A DNA stretch of 64,000 nt, taken from contig CAWGPR010000005.1 of the NCBI GenBank assembly GCA_963824475.1, positions 248,001-312,000 of the forward strand, in the 5' to 3' direction. This document shows positions 25,038 through 34,020 of the stretch, piece by piece (the first letter of the stretch is position 1; each line of letters begins with the position of its first letter). The position numbers were made by a program, and so were the translations under genes. Under the pieces are notes generated by a model, which had not been told where the DNA came from, made no database searches, and was given only the letters and a program-made list of their open reading frames with translations. This DNA is from Roseiarcus sp963824475. GTDB taxonomy: Bacteria; Pseudomonadota; Alphaproteobacteria; Rhizobiales; Beijerinckiaceae.

Positions 25038-26816
25038 TTATTCTGGGAGGCCCGCTTTACGTAATCCGTCCTTGTAGCGCTCGAGGACCGGGCCCCGGCG
25101 GAATGGCGGCCGCTGACACCACTTGCTGATCGTGAATCCGGGCTGGCGCAGCATGACTTCCCGCGCCGCAGCTTTAGCCTCGTCCATCATGCCCAGATGA
25201 GCATAACCTATGGCCTGAAGGCGCCGCCCTTCGGACGGATCGTGCATACGCTGGACAGCCGCGACGACGTCTTCGTAGCGCCCCAAAGCATCGTAAGCGT
25301 CGGCGAGATACCAAAGATACCAATCGGGGTAGAAGGGGTTAAGGCGCATCGCCTTTTCCAAAAGCTCAACCGACTTCGCTGGCTGTTCCGCATAGACGAG
25401 CGCGTCGGCGTATTCCGCAATGATATCGCTATCGTTCGGATTGAGCGCCATGGCGTGCGCATATTCGACGAGCGCTTCCTCGAGCTGCTTGCGATAGAGC
25501 TTGGCGTAGCCCAATTCGGCAAACCCGCGAGCATCGAGGGGGTCGAGCTGTTTGGCGCGTCGCGCGAAATCGATTGCGATTTCGAGCGATTGATCGGGGG
25601 CCGCGGACCACGAATAGCGCCAGTCGAGATTGTGCGTGCGTGAAATGGCGCTGTAAGCGCGGCTGTACTCGGGCGCGAGTTCGATTGCTTCATCGAAAAG
25701 CCGACGAGCGTGCGCGTTTGCTTCCCTGGTAAAGTTGAGCATCAAGTGTTGCCCGCGAACCAAGAGGCCATAGGCGCGCATATCACGCGGATAGGGTGAT
25801 TCCTGACGCCGTTCGGCAAAGTCGATCTGGACCGAGAGCCGCGCGGCGACCGCGCCAGCGATCTCGTCTTGGAGGTCAAACAATTCTTCGACCTCGAGGC
25901 TGAAACGATCGGACCAGAGCACGCTTTCGGAAACCACGTCTGTCAGTTCGACCGCGATGCGGAGACGCTTGTCCGCCCTGCGGAGGCCACCGCTTAGGAT
26001 ATAGCGCACCCCCAACTTACGCTGCACCTCCTCCAGGGGATTGTTCCGCAGGTTGAACAGAAACGACGAATGTCGCGCAATGACGATGAGATTGCGAAAT
26101 CGGGTTAGGTTGGCGATGATATCCTCGGATATACCTTCGCAAAGATGGTCGTTGCGCGGATCACCCGACTGATTGGAAAGCGCAAGCACCGCGATTGCGG
26201 GATTTCGTGCAGCCTCAGCCTTTGGAGCGGGGCGCGGGAGCGGGACGACCTGAGGCGACGAAGCACTCGATTTCTCGACGACGAAGACCTCGATCGGCTC
26301 GGAAATATTCTTCAGACTTGGCTGGCCAAGCGAACGCAACGTGATCCCCGGCACATCGCGCACCGCTTGGCGGATCGCCGCGGTGACGAAGATCGAGTTC
26401 GGTTCGGCGAGGGCTTGGACCCGCGCGGCCACATTGACACTATGGACATGAAAGTTCGTTGCATCGGGAGCCACTTGGCCGAGATTAAGACCAATACGAA
26501 ACTGAATCGGGTCGCCGTCATCCCACACAGACTGGTCGCGAAACTCCGTCTGAATTTGGATGGCGAATCGGAGCGCCCCGTCGGCGCTTTCGAACAGAGC
26601 GAGGATTCCGTCGCCGGCAATATTGGCGACACGGCCCCCGTAGTCGCCGATCACGGCCTTGAAAAGCTCGATCGATCGTTCGGCGTTACTTGCGTTTGCT
26701 GACTCATCCTCTTCTATGTGCTTGCTATAGCCTACCATGTCCGCGAACATGATCGCCGCGAGCTTGGTTGATTGCGCGGGTCGTTCCCGCGAGGCTCTGG
26801 GGCCCACCGCTTCCAT
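25038..26816 (-). CDS. Class III nucleotidyl cyclase with TolB-like and TPR domains
   Basis: From the ATG at 26816 the protein has 592 residues. Residues 15-170 form a class III cyclase domain: KLAAIMFADMVGYSKHI with the first metal Asp, ANIAGDGILALFES with the second, and HVHSVNVAARVQALAEPN with the transition-state Asn/Arg. A TolB-like domain follows (AIAVLALSNQSGDPRNDHLC to about residue 340), then TPR repeats (DEAIELAPEYSRAYSAISR, LDPLDARGFAELGYAKLY, ALNPNDSDIIAEYADAL). This cyclase-TolB-TPR layout is frequent in Rhizobiales; it is probably cytoplasmic, with its signal unknown. Confidence 0.85.
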   Translation of the reverse strand: MEAVGPRASRERPAQSTKLAAIMFADMVGYSKHIEEDESANASNAERSIELFKAVIGDYGGRVANIAGDGILALFESADGALRFAIQIQTEFRDQSVWDDGDPIQFRIGLNLGQVAPDATNFHVHSVNVAARVQALAEPNSIFVTAAIRQAVRDVPGITLRSLGQPSLKNISEPIEVFVVEKSSASSPQVVPLPRPAPKAEAARNPAIAVLALSNQSGDPRNDHLCEGISEDIIANLTRFRNLIVIARHSSFLFNLRNNPLEEVQRKLGVRYILSGGLRRADKRLRIAVELTDVVSESVLWSDRFSLEVEELFDLQDEIAGAVAARLSVQIDFAERRQESPYPRDMRAYGLLVRGQHLMLNFTREANAHARRLFDEAIELAPEYSRAYSAISRTHNLDWRYSWSAAPDQSLEIAIDFARRAKQLDPLDARGFAELGYAKLYRKQLEEALVEYAHAMALNPNDSDIIAEYADALVYAEQPAKSVELLEKAMRLNPFYPDWYLWYLADAYDALGRYEDVVAAVQRMHDPSEGRRLQAIGYAHLGMMDEAKAAAREVMLRQPGFTISKWCQRPPFRRGPVLERYKDGLRKAGLPE

Positions 26817-26906
26817 CTGCGCCGCCGAACAGTTGGACCTTCTATCATAACACATTATACTACTTACGTTGCAGAGCAATATGGATCATCTTCGGGGGAG
26901 GCGCCG

Positions 26907-27464
26907 TTGGCCAGATCCGGGGGGAAATTCGCGCCCGAGCGGGCGGCGACGGCGACGAACGATCAAACGCGAAGCGATTTTCGCCTGCGGCCCGCGGAAC
27001 AGAGCGACTATTCGTTCGCGCTCGCGCTCTATCTCGAGGGCGCGAAAGAGCATCTCACAAAGATCGGCCGATGGGACGAGGACCGCTTTGTCGCCCTCTT
27101 TCGTGAGGGATATGAGCAGGGACGGACGCGAATCATTAGCGTGGATGGTCGGGTTGTAGGCTTCATTCAGGTCGTCGACTTCGCCGACCGACTGTACTTG
27201 CGTCAGCTTCACCTGAACGACGGCTTCCGCGGACGCGGGATCGGATCGACATTGATCGGCGCGGAGCTAGAGCGCGGCGCCGAAACTGGCAGGCCGGTGA
27301 CGCTGGAGGTGATGCACGGCAACCCCGCCAGGCGTCTTTATGTGAAGCTCGGGTTCGAAAGCACGGGAAATGACCCGGACAAGGAGCAGATGATCTGGCG
27401 GGCGCCGGGCAAATCGAAGCCTGGGACCTCGCGAAAACAACGCTCTGCGCAGGACGAGAACTAA
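26907..27464 (+). CDS. GNAT family N-acetyltransferase
   Basis: A GNAT domain: FRLRPAEQSDYSFALALY opens it, LYLRQLHLNDGFRGRGIGST is the acetyl-CoA-binding motif A with R-G-R-G-I-G, and MHGNPARRLYVKLGFESTG is motif B. A basic tail follows. There is no ATG near the beginning of the domain; I placed the start at TTG 26907, 6 bp after GGGGGAG. It diverges from the cyclase gene. The substrate is unknown. Confidence 0.75.
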   Translation: MARSGGKFAPERAATATNDQTRSDFRLRPAEQSDYSFALALYLEGAKEHLTKIGRWDEDRFVALFREGYEQGRTRIISVDGRVVGFIQVVDFADRLYLRQLHLNDGFRGRGIGSTLIGAELERGAETGRPVTLEVMHGNPARRLYVKLGFESTGNDPDKEQMIWRAPGKSKPGTSRKQRSAQDEN

Positions 27465-27504
27465 TCCCAGGCCGTCCGACCATCGGATCAGTGGCTGCGC
27501 AGCT

Positions 27505-28365
27505 TCAGCGCCGCACGCCCGCTCCACTGACCCCTGCGCCGCTGACGCCTGCTCCACTGACCCCTGCTCCACTGACGCCTGCCCCACTGACGCCCGCGCC
27601 GCTGACCCCCGCGCCACTGACGCCGGCGCCGCTAACTCCGGCGCCGCTCATCCCGCCTCCGCCACGCAACGCCATCTGAAGCAGGATTTGCTCGAACGGT
27701 CCCGCCTCCAGATCCAAGCGCAGCGAAAAGTCGCCTTTTTCATATTCCCAGTAATAAACATCGTTAGGGCTAGCAGCAGGCCCGCTCCCCGAGAAATCCC
27801 AGTCCTTGCCCGCAATGCCGGACTGATCCAGCGAAGAGTTGGTGGTCCAATCGCCCGCCCATTGTCCGTACCCATGAACCAGAAAGATCGAGGGCCTCGG
27901 CAGTGCATAAAATGCGCCCTCGAAACTAAATGCATAAATCCTAGCAAGCTTAGGTGGAAATCCAGCCTGTAATATTAGAGGGGTATTCTTTGCTGACTTC
28001 AGTGCCCCAGCGCTGTCGTTTAGAACAATGGTAACAATCCCGCCACCTACAGTAACAATACACGTACTCTTTTCCTGAATGATAGTTCCGTTAAAGTCTC
28101 CATCCGAAATATTCAAGCTATTGGTCGCACTAGTAGCTGATGCCAACGACGATCCGACATCCAGTGGAAGGTTTACCGGAACGTTCGCGTTGCCAGCTGT
28201 AACGTTACCTGAGAGAATAATGTTCCCTCCCGATAGCTGCTGCCGGAGGAAGTTGTTTCCGCCCAAATAGCTAGCTAACCCGAGCGAGCTTGAATGAATG
28301 GAGATTCCGTTCATTATGCGTCCAAATAATTTTATACTTGATGGGGTAAGCAGTGTCTCAGCCAT
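27505..28365 (-). CDS. Candidate substrate of the YcaO-TfuA pair: 286-aa protein with SGAGV repeats
   Basis: Last gene of the YcaO-TfuA-protease series, 27 bp after the protease gene. It has no signal peptide. The N-terminus (MAETLLTPSSIKLFGRIMNG) is followed by a Gly/Ser/Asn-rich beta-type region. A conserved-looking core comes next (KLARIYAFSFEGAFYALPRP then SIFLVHGYGQWAGDW), then an acidic part (NDVYYWEYEKGDFSLRLDLE). The end is GGGGM plus nine SGAGV units and RR. Each repeat offers a Ser, a possible azoline site, and backbone amides that YcaO/TfuA enzymes could thioamidate; only one Cys is present (about residue 101). It is AT-richer than its surroundings. The substrate role is inferred; I know no family for it. 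Confidence 0.7.
   Translation of the reverse strand: MAETLLTPSSIKLFGRIMNGISIHSSSLGLASYLGGNNFLRQQLSGGNIILSGNVTAGNANVPVNLPLDVGSSLASATSATNSLNISDGDFNGTIIQEKSTCIVTVGGGIVTIVLNDSAGALKSAKNTPLILQAGFPPKLARIYAFSFEGAFYALPRPSIFLVHGYGQWAGDWTTNSSLDQSGIAGKDWDFSGSGPAASPNDVYYWEYEKGDFSLRLDLEAGPFEQILLQMALRGGGGMSGAGVSGAGVSGAGVSGAGVSGAGVSGAGVSGAGVSGAGVSGAGVRR
27514..27648 (-). repeat. Nine 15-bp tandem repeats encoding SGAGV
   Basis: Nine consecutive 15-bp units, all encoding SGAGV on the minus strand. The units differ from each other only at wobble positions (for example Val GTG/GTC/GTT, Gly GGC/GGG/GGA, Ala GCG/GCA/GCC, Ser AGT/AGC), so the peptide is invariant although the DNA has diverged. The plus strand read in the matching phase gives LTPAP units with the same property. 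Confidence 0.95.
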
Positions 28366-28392
28366 TATCGTTCCCTCCGCGTATAAGGCACC

Positions 28393-29733
28393 TTAAGCTG
28401 AAATTCCCGCCATCATCGCGCGCTCGCGATAGCTCATCCGGGGCAATTGGTCCTGAAACCCCGGCGCGACTGTCCGAGCCGAGTGGGAGTGACTGCGCGG
28501 ACCGGGCGGCGCGAGCCGCGGGCCGGCGCTCACTTGGCCGATCTCCCGCCAGGCGAAGCTTTCCACCATTGCGCGCCGGTAACGCCCGCCACTCTTCGCC
28601 GCCTCAATTTCGATCATCGTCTCGGCGACATCGAGATAGGTGAAATAATCCGCTGTCAGCCGCTTCCACGTCTCGGCGAGCATGAAGCCCGTGGTGTCGC
28701 GCGCCTCGACGAGCACGGTGCGAAACTCCTCATACCGATCGGCAAAGGCGGCGTCGAAGACCGGTTGAAGCGCGGGGGCGTTTTCGGGGGTGTTGCGTAC
28801 AAGCCGCGTCGCGTCAGCGACAGTCCTCGGGATAAGCCTGCGGTCGACCAGCATTTCCTGAAAAATGTCGACCAAGATGTCGAAGACGGCGCCGGTCAAC
28901 GGCTGCGACAGCGCATGCTCGTCGGTCCAGCCCGCCACAAATGCTGACATCTTCACATCGTTGCTGGCGAGCCGGATCTGGTCGTTCGGCGAAAGCTCGG
29001 CGAAGCGGTCGAGCTCATTGAATGTATAGAGATTTCCATGAGTCTCCTGGAGCAGGTGTTCAAGCAGGGATGCGAAATGCAAGCCGGCGATCAGCGCCGT
29101 CGTGTCGGCCCCCGACTCCTGAAAACCGAAGTACTCTCCTTGCTGGGTCGCCGGGGTCGGTAGGCCGACCGTCGAATAGAGGATCAGATGGCCGAGTTCG
29201 TGCGCGATGACATCGAAATTCAACGCGAACGGCGCATGGCTTCCATCTGGAAACCGATGCGCGCCGACCTCCATGAAGCCGTAGCCGGCATAGGCATTGT
29301 TGAGCCCCGGCAGGATGGCGATCTCCAGCCGCCGGTAATCCGCCGCGAAATGCCATTCGATCCGCCGGCCGAAGTAGCGTTCCCAGATGTCCAGCACGAA
29401 CCGTACCGTGCCGAACACGTGCGCTTCGGCAAATTCCGGCGTTCCAGGATGGAGATGATCGAAATGACCTTCGGCGTCCGGAAAGACCGGCGGGAACGCA
29501 GGCCCCTTCCACGGCGGCAGATCAAGGTGAGGGGTGCCTAGGGGTCCGGGATTCACGCCATAGGCGAAACGTCTGCCGATCGGCCTGACGAGGTGCATGC
29601 GCTCATCGGACGGGCCGGGCCCGATCGCGCCCGGCGGCTCTGAAACGCACACGACTTCCGGGGACCACTCCGGATGTACGTATGGTGGCTTCGGATAAAG
29701 CCGAAACCTTACGCCCTCCGCGCAGCAGGCCAT
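28393..29733 (-). CDS. HExxH zinc metalloprotease in the YcaO-TfuA locus
   Basis: A 446-residue protein with a metzincin/gluzincin-like active site: DVIAHELGHLILYST gives HELGH (two His ligands and the catalytic Glu), and FGFQESGADTTALIA 25-30 residues later gives a plausible Glu ligand, as in gluzincins. No signal peptide is evident, though the start (MACCAEGVRF) contains two Cys. The C-terminal 60 residues are Pro/Arg/Ser-rich. It lies 66 bp after tfuA and 27 bp before the repeat protein, so it may process that protein. The family is uncertain; the zinc motif is clear. Confidence 0.8.
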   Translation of the reverse strand: MACCAEGVRFRLYPKPPYVHPEWSPEVVCVSEPPGAIGPGPSDERMHLVRPIGRRFAYGVNPGPLGTPHLDLPPWKGPAFPPVFPDAEGHFDHLHPGTPEFAEAHVFGTVRFVLDIWERYFGRRIEWHFAADYRRLEIAILPGLNNAYAGYGFMEVGAHRFPDGSHAPFALNFDVIAHELGHLILYSTVGLPTPATQQGEYFGFQESGADTTALIAGLHFASLLEHLLQETHGNLYTFNELDRFAELSPNDQIRLASNDVKMSAFVAGWTDEHALSQPLTGAVFDILVDIFQEMLVDRRLIPRTVADATRLVRNTPENAPALQPVFDAAFADRYEEFRTVLVEARDTTGFMLAETWKRLTADYFTYLDVAETMIEIEAAKSGGRYRRAMVESFAWREIGQVSAGPRLAPPGPRSHSHSARTVAPGFQDQLPRMSYRERAMMAGISA

Positions 29734-29799
29734 CTTCGCAGCCCCGAAAATATACTTGCCAAATAATAGGCTTTAACAGAGTACAAATTTCCGTCTACG

Positions 29800-31149
29800 T
29801 CAAGCGCGTTGATCGGTCTCCTGCTCATCGAGATAGAGACGCTCGCGCAGCAACGCCGCATCGAAGTCAGCGGCGTCCGCAAAACCGAGCCGCCGGGCAA
29901 AGTCCTCGACGTCAACGGGCGGAGGCCGTCGAAGACGACGCTCGAAATACCAAAGCCGCAGCGCCAAAGCTTGCGAACCTGATGGCGCCCCGGCCTTTCC
30001 GGCAAGCACTGCGGCGAGCACATCGCTTTTCCTGCGTGCCCGTTCGACGAGCCGCTCATAGGCGCCGCTCAGGTGCAGCTCGTCGATGAGGAAAGGCTCG
30101 AGCGCGGCGCTCGAACGATCGCGCAGAATTGCGAGGCTAGCTTCGTGCGCGACCAGCCGTTCCATCGAAACCACGTCGAGGTCGTTGCGCGCCATCCAGC
30201 GATCGAGGTCGGCGCGCATGAACAGGCCGAGCCTAGCGCGGATGTCCGTTAGGGTTGTCCGCAAACTATCGGGAGCCGGCGGAGGCGCAATCGGGGCGGC
30301 GCCGGTCACAGCGACCCTGCGCAACAGGGCCATGGCCTCGACGCGCGCATAGGCTTCGGAACCCTCGAGCCTCAGCTCCTCGACGACACGCTGTTGCGGG
30401 AAAGCACCTGGACTTTCGTGCCCGGCCTCGAATCGACGCACGAATTCATCCCAGAAATGCGTCCATTCAAACTTGAATTTCGGGTGCATCTCGTTCGAGC
30501 GGAGTAGCTCCTCCCTCATCGCCGCCAGCATTTCGAGAGCGTCGGCGCGCTTCTGGTCGACGCGCCCGTTCGTCGACCATGTACTCAACGCCGATCGTTC
30601 GGATTCGGTGACCCCGAGCGTCGCTGCGCCCTCGAGCAAGGCCTCCCAACTGCGCTGCGGGAAGAACATCGATTTGGCGAAGGCTTCCAATGCGCCGCGC
30701 GAACTCTTGGAGAGAACCCCTTCCGTCTCGGCGCGAGCCAACGTGGCGCGAATATTGACCATCGCCTCGGAAACCTGAATGTGGCCGAGTTCTGCCGGCC
30801 CATGGGCGACGGCCACCTCATCGTCATCTTCGAGCTCGCCATCGCGGAAGGCCTCGAATATGCGACCAACTCCGCGCATGCCGAAAGCGTCCAGCTCAGC
30901 AGCGCGCAGCGCGCCCATACTCGCACTGCCGAACACGGGAATGCCTCGCGACATCGCCCACAAAATCTCCTTGTGCCAAACCGACGGGGCGCCGGAGAAG
31001 TATCCGTCGATGATTCCGATCGCCCGTGGTCGCCTCTGCGCGGCGCGATAAACGTCGCCCTGGGCGACCGGCGGCAGGCAGACCATATCCCCGCAGGCGG
31101 CGATATCCTCGCGGGACAGCGTGGGGCCGACGAAGACGACGATCGTCAT
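29800..31149 (-). CDS. tfuA: TfuA-like protein
   Basis: A 449-residue protein with an N-terminal TfuA core: VFVGPTLSREDIAACGDMVC, LPPVAQGDVYRAAQRRPRAI, then IGIIDGYFSGAPSVWHKEIL and GIPVFGSASMGALRAAELDA, the last being the most conserved TfuA motif. The C-terminal half is a long helical extension with no known domain (about residues 220-449), unusual compared with TfuA proteins of about 200-220 residues. TfuA partners YcaO enzymes in thioamide-forming and trifolitoxin-type pathways, probably by delivering sulfur. Its ATG overlaps the YcaO stop (ATGA, 31146-31149), so the two are translationally coupled. Confidence 0.9.
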   Translation of the reverse strand: MTIVVFVGPTLSREDIAACGDMVCLPPVAQGDVYRAAQRRPRAIGIIDGYFSGAPSVWHKEILWAMSRGIPVFGSASMGALRAAELDAFGMRGVGRIFEAFRDGELEDDDEVAVAHGPAELGHIQVSEAMVNIRATLARAETEGVLSKSSRGALEAFAKSMFFPQRSWEALLEGAATLGVTESERSALSTWSTNGRVDQKRADALEMLAAMREELLRSNEMHPKFKFEWTHFWDEFVRRFEAGHESPGAFPQQRVVEELRLEGSEAYARVEAMALLRRVAVTGAAPIAPPPAPDSLRTTLTDIRARLGLFMRADLDRWMARNDLDVVSMERLVAHEASLAILRDRSSAALEPFLIDELHLSGAYERLVERARRKSDVLAAVLAGKAGAPSGSQALALRLWYFERRLRRPPPVDVEDFARRLGFADAADFDAALLRERLYLDEQETDQRA

Positions 31150-32390
31150 GTGCGCCGCTCTAGCAGGGCCCGCGCGCGCCCGCCTGGCGCGTAGTACGCC
31201 GGGAAGTGATCGAAACCCTCAAGCCCAGGTGCAACGACGCGCACGACCGGAATGCCGAACTCGCTCCGAGTCAGATCGACCGTGATGGCCTGTCGAATTC
31301 CTGTTGAAACTAGCCGTTCAACAATCCAGGCGACCTGCGCTTCGACCAATTCGAACTCAAAGTCTTCAACCGATGCGAAGTCGCGCGGCCGCGCGGCGGA
31401 CTGCATCATGGCTCGCGCTCGCTCGCTCTTCGAGGCGAGCGTCGCCGAACGATAGTCGGAGTGCCGGATATCCTCACGCGAACCCACAATGTAGGTGGTG
31501 CGGACCTGGGCCGCCTCGGTGGTCGCGCGAAGCAAGGCGATTTTCCGGGTGGGATGACATCCCGCGCCCACGCCGACGTGGCCGATCTCGCCAGTGCGAT
31601 CCGCCGCAAAGCATTGGAACGCAGGCACGCCGACATCGGTGGTGACGTCCCATACAGCAAGGTCGATTTGTGCCCAGGCGAAGCGATCCAGCACCGCAAG
31701 ACATTCCACATCGTCGACCGTCGCGAGATTAACACGCCTTCGGTCCTGCTCGGTCGCGGGACTTTGTCGCCAAAGCGCGGTCGCGTCGCGTTCGATCAGC
31801 TCGCACAACGCATGGCTCGTCGCCTCCAGAATGTGATTGCCGGACGCGAGACCGTTCGTGCTCCCGGAGAAAAAGCCGCTCACTGGCGGTCCGTCGGTGG
31901 TCGAATGGGCGTGAACCATCTCGAAGGGGACCCAAACGAACTGGCCGTCAATCAAGTTACGCCCTTCCACCCACAACATAGGCGCATCCGCGTTGAAGCG
32001 GCCGTCGGGGATGCGCGGCAAGAGATCAACCTCGGCGGTTTTCACTTCTCTGCCCAGTTCAGCGTAGCTCGCAAAGCGGATCGGCAATTGAACGTGTTCG
32101 GCGTGCCAAGTCTCCATCGCCTCCATCAGACCGGAGGCCTTGGCCGCCGCGAGGCTGATCCCCTTGCCATGAAATACGGCGGTCGACCGCGCGTTCGGTC
32201 GGCACACCATCACGACGGGTATGCCCGTTCGGTCGAGTCCCGTAAGATTAGCGATGCGAGTGACGCCAAAATTGGACTTGAACGGCAGTATCCGCGCCAG
32301 GGTCTCTTCCGCGGGCAAAAGTCGAACACCCTTGGAAAATGTCTTCGCAAATGTCTTCGACCCCGGGTCCACGTCGCCGAATATTCGCAA
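31146..32390 (-). CDS. ycaO: YcaO-domain ATP-dependent peptide-modifying enzyme
   Basis: A 414-residue YcaO protein. FGVTRIANLTGLDRTGIPVV is the usual opening, GKGISLAAAKASGLMEAMET and STNGLASGNHILEATSHALC with ELIERDA form the ATP/Mg-binding core, and GVGAGCHPTRKIALLRATTE AAQVR is the later conserved helix. YcaO enzymes activate peptide backbone amides with ATP to form azolines, amidines or thioamides. The C-terminus lacks the PxPxP motif of azoline-forming cyclodehydratases, and the TfuA partner favours thioamidation; this is inference from the family. First gene of the four-gene minus-strand series. Confidence 0.92.
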   Translation of the reverse strand: MRIFGDVDPGSKTFAKTFSKGVRLLPAEETLARILPFKSNFGVTRIANLTGLDRTGIPVVMVCRPNARSTAVFHGKGISLAAAKASGLMEAMETWHAEHVQLPIRFASYAELGREVKTAEVDLLPRIPDGRFNADAPMLWVEGRNLIDGQFVWVPFEMVHAHSTTDGPPVSGFFSGSTNGLASGNHILEATSHALCELIERDATALWRQSPATEQDRRRVNLATVDDVECLAVLDRFAWAQIDLAVWDVTTDVGVPAFQCFAADRTGEIGHVGVGAGCHPTRKIALLRATTEAAQVRTTYIVGSREDIRHSDYRSATLASKSERARAMMQSAARPRDFASVEDFEFELVEAQVAWIVERLVSTGIRQAITVDLTRSEFGIPVVRVVAPGLEGFDHFPAYYAPGGRARALLERRT

Positions 32391-32842
32391 GGGTCCCCAC
32401 TCAGATAGGTATCATTGAAAGGCGCACGCGCACGGCTCCGCAGCAAGACCGTTGGTATGACTGTATCGTCTTAATTGGATTCGGAAAACAATGCGCCAGG
32501 GGATGGGGTAAGCCTGCGTATCGAAAGCGTTCGAGTCGGACGAGGCCACCCCAAGCCAGGGGCGAGATCGCGGCTTTTGGGTGACCTGGCCCGACACGCC
32601 GTCGGGAATGTCCGCTGTTTGCGCATTGCCGTTGTGCACCGCATCGTCTCCGCCCGACCAAATCCAAGCGCTGACGTCCTGCCAAGGCATTCGTGGAGGT
32701 CTGTGCGCCGCCGAGAAAAAGGGAAAACCCCGGAGAAGCGGCTAATGTACCCGTCTTAAGTGGTTTTCGAGGTGGATGATCCACCGCGAAAGGTTCTCAT
32801 CTTTGTCTTCCCCGGCGCGCCAGCAATTTCAGTATGTTACGC
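32391..32842. other. Upstream region of the ycaO operon
   Basis: Several short frames overlap here (for example minus 32412-32690, MPWQDVSAWIWSGGDDAVH at its start), and none is recognisable. The part near 32400-32480 should contain the promoter of the ycaO series. The right edge is the terminal TA of the first IS630-type element, which may have removed part of what was here. Confidence 0.35.
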
Positions 32843-33961
32843 TAGTGTCCTGGTTCTGAGTTTTGTGCGATTTTGGCTTGGGTGGAGGCGATTTCGAGGG
32901 TTTTGAGACAGAAGCGTTTTATGGCGGCGAGGCTATCGTCGGCGGATTTGGTCCAGCGGAAGGGCTTTGGGTCGGCGTTGACGGCGTCGAGATAGGCTCG
33001 GATCGCGGCTTCCAATTCCGCGGTTGAGCGGTGGACGCCGCGGCGGATTTGCTTTTCGGTGACGTCGGCGAACAAGCGTTCGACCTGATTGACCCAGGAG
33101 CTGGCGGTCGGGGTGAAGTGAACATGCCATCTCGGCCGCGCGCCGAGCCACTTTCGGATCGGCGCGGTCTTGTGGGTGGCGTAGTTGTCCATCACGAGGC
33201 GGACGTCGAGGCCGCGGGACATTGCGCTCGATCTCGCGCAGGAAGCTCAGGAACTCGCGTCCGCGATGACGGGGATAGCAGCGCCCGATGACCTTGCCGG
33301 TGGCGGCGTCGAGAGCAGCGAACAGGCTCAGCGTTCGGTGACGCGCATAGTCGTGGGTGCGCCGCTCGATCTGGCCCGGGCGCATCGGCAAAAGCGGCTG
33401 CGTTCGGTCCAGCGCCTGGATCTGGCTCTTTTCGTCGACGCAAAGAACCAGCGCGCGCTCCGGCGGCGACAGATAAAGCCCGACGATATCGCGCACCTTC
33501 TCGACGAACAGAGGATCGGTTGAGAGCTTGAAGGTCTCGGTGCGGTGAGGCTGGAGGTTGAAAGCCTTCCAGATGCGGTGGATCGTCGAAGGCGCGAAGC
33601 CGGCTGCTTTCGCCATCGAGCGCAGGCTCCAGTGCGTCGCATCCCGCGGCGTCGCCTCGAGCGTCTGGCGAACGACCTCGGCGACCTCGTCATCGCCGAT
33701 CTGGCGCGGCGCGCCGGGACGGGGCTCGTCATAAAGACCCGCCATCCGATGTTCGGCGAACCGGCGCCGCCATTTTCCGACCGTGTTGGGGGCTGCGCCC
33801 ACCCGCAGGCTGATGTCCTTGTTTTCCACCCCTTCCGCCGCGTGCAAGACGATGCGCGCCCGTTGGGCCAGCCCCTGCGCGGTCTTGCGCCGCGACGCAA
33901 GGCTCTCAAGTTCGCGCCGCTCGCTGTCGGTCAAATCGATCCCAACCGCCGTCTTGCCCAT
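32842..33961 (-). pseudogene. Frameshifted IS630 transposase (element A)
   Basis: The gene starts at ATG 33961 after GGAGG: MGKTAVGIDLTDSERRELES, an HTH region (GLAQRARIVLHAAEGVENKD), then VLCVDEKSQIQALDRTQPLL with the first catalytic Asp. At about 33212 one G is missing from the sequence coding NVPRGLDV, so the rest (VMDNYATHKTAPIRKWL and FTPTASSWVNQVERLFADV, with the second Asp and Glu) lies in another frame ending at 32842. The TAG stop uses the terminal TA of the element. Without frameshifting it is inactive. Confidence 0.85.
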
Positions 33962-34020
33962 CGCCATCCTCCGCGCCAACACGCGCAGAGAATCGCATAT
34001 ATTTGCCGATCAGGACACTA
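32843..34020. mobile_element. IS630-family element A
   Basis: Bounded by inverted ends TAGTGTCCTG at 32843-32852 and, on the other strand, TAGTGTCCTG ending at 34020. The flanking TA is the IS630/Tc1 target type. Its right-hand TA is shared with element B. It carries one frameshifted transposase on the minus strand. Confidence 0.85.

Noticed and set aside
27505..27660. CRISPR array
   Set aside because: The tandem units are 15 bp without spacers and lie in a coding frame; no cas gene is present.
27491..27679. Plus-strand frame with LTPAP repeats
   Set aside because: It is the exact antisense of the SGAGV repeats; only the minus-strand frame continues into a full-length protein in an operon.
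27700..28365. Lipase identity of the repeat protein from FLVHGYG
   Set aside because: The short HG motif is not followed by a GxSxG nucleophile or other hydrolase features.
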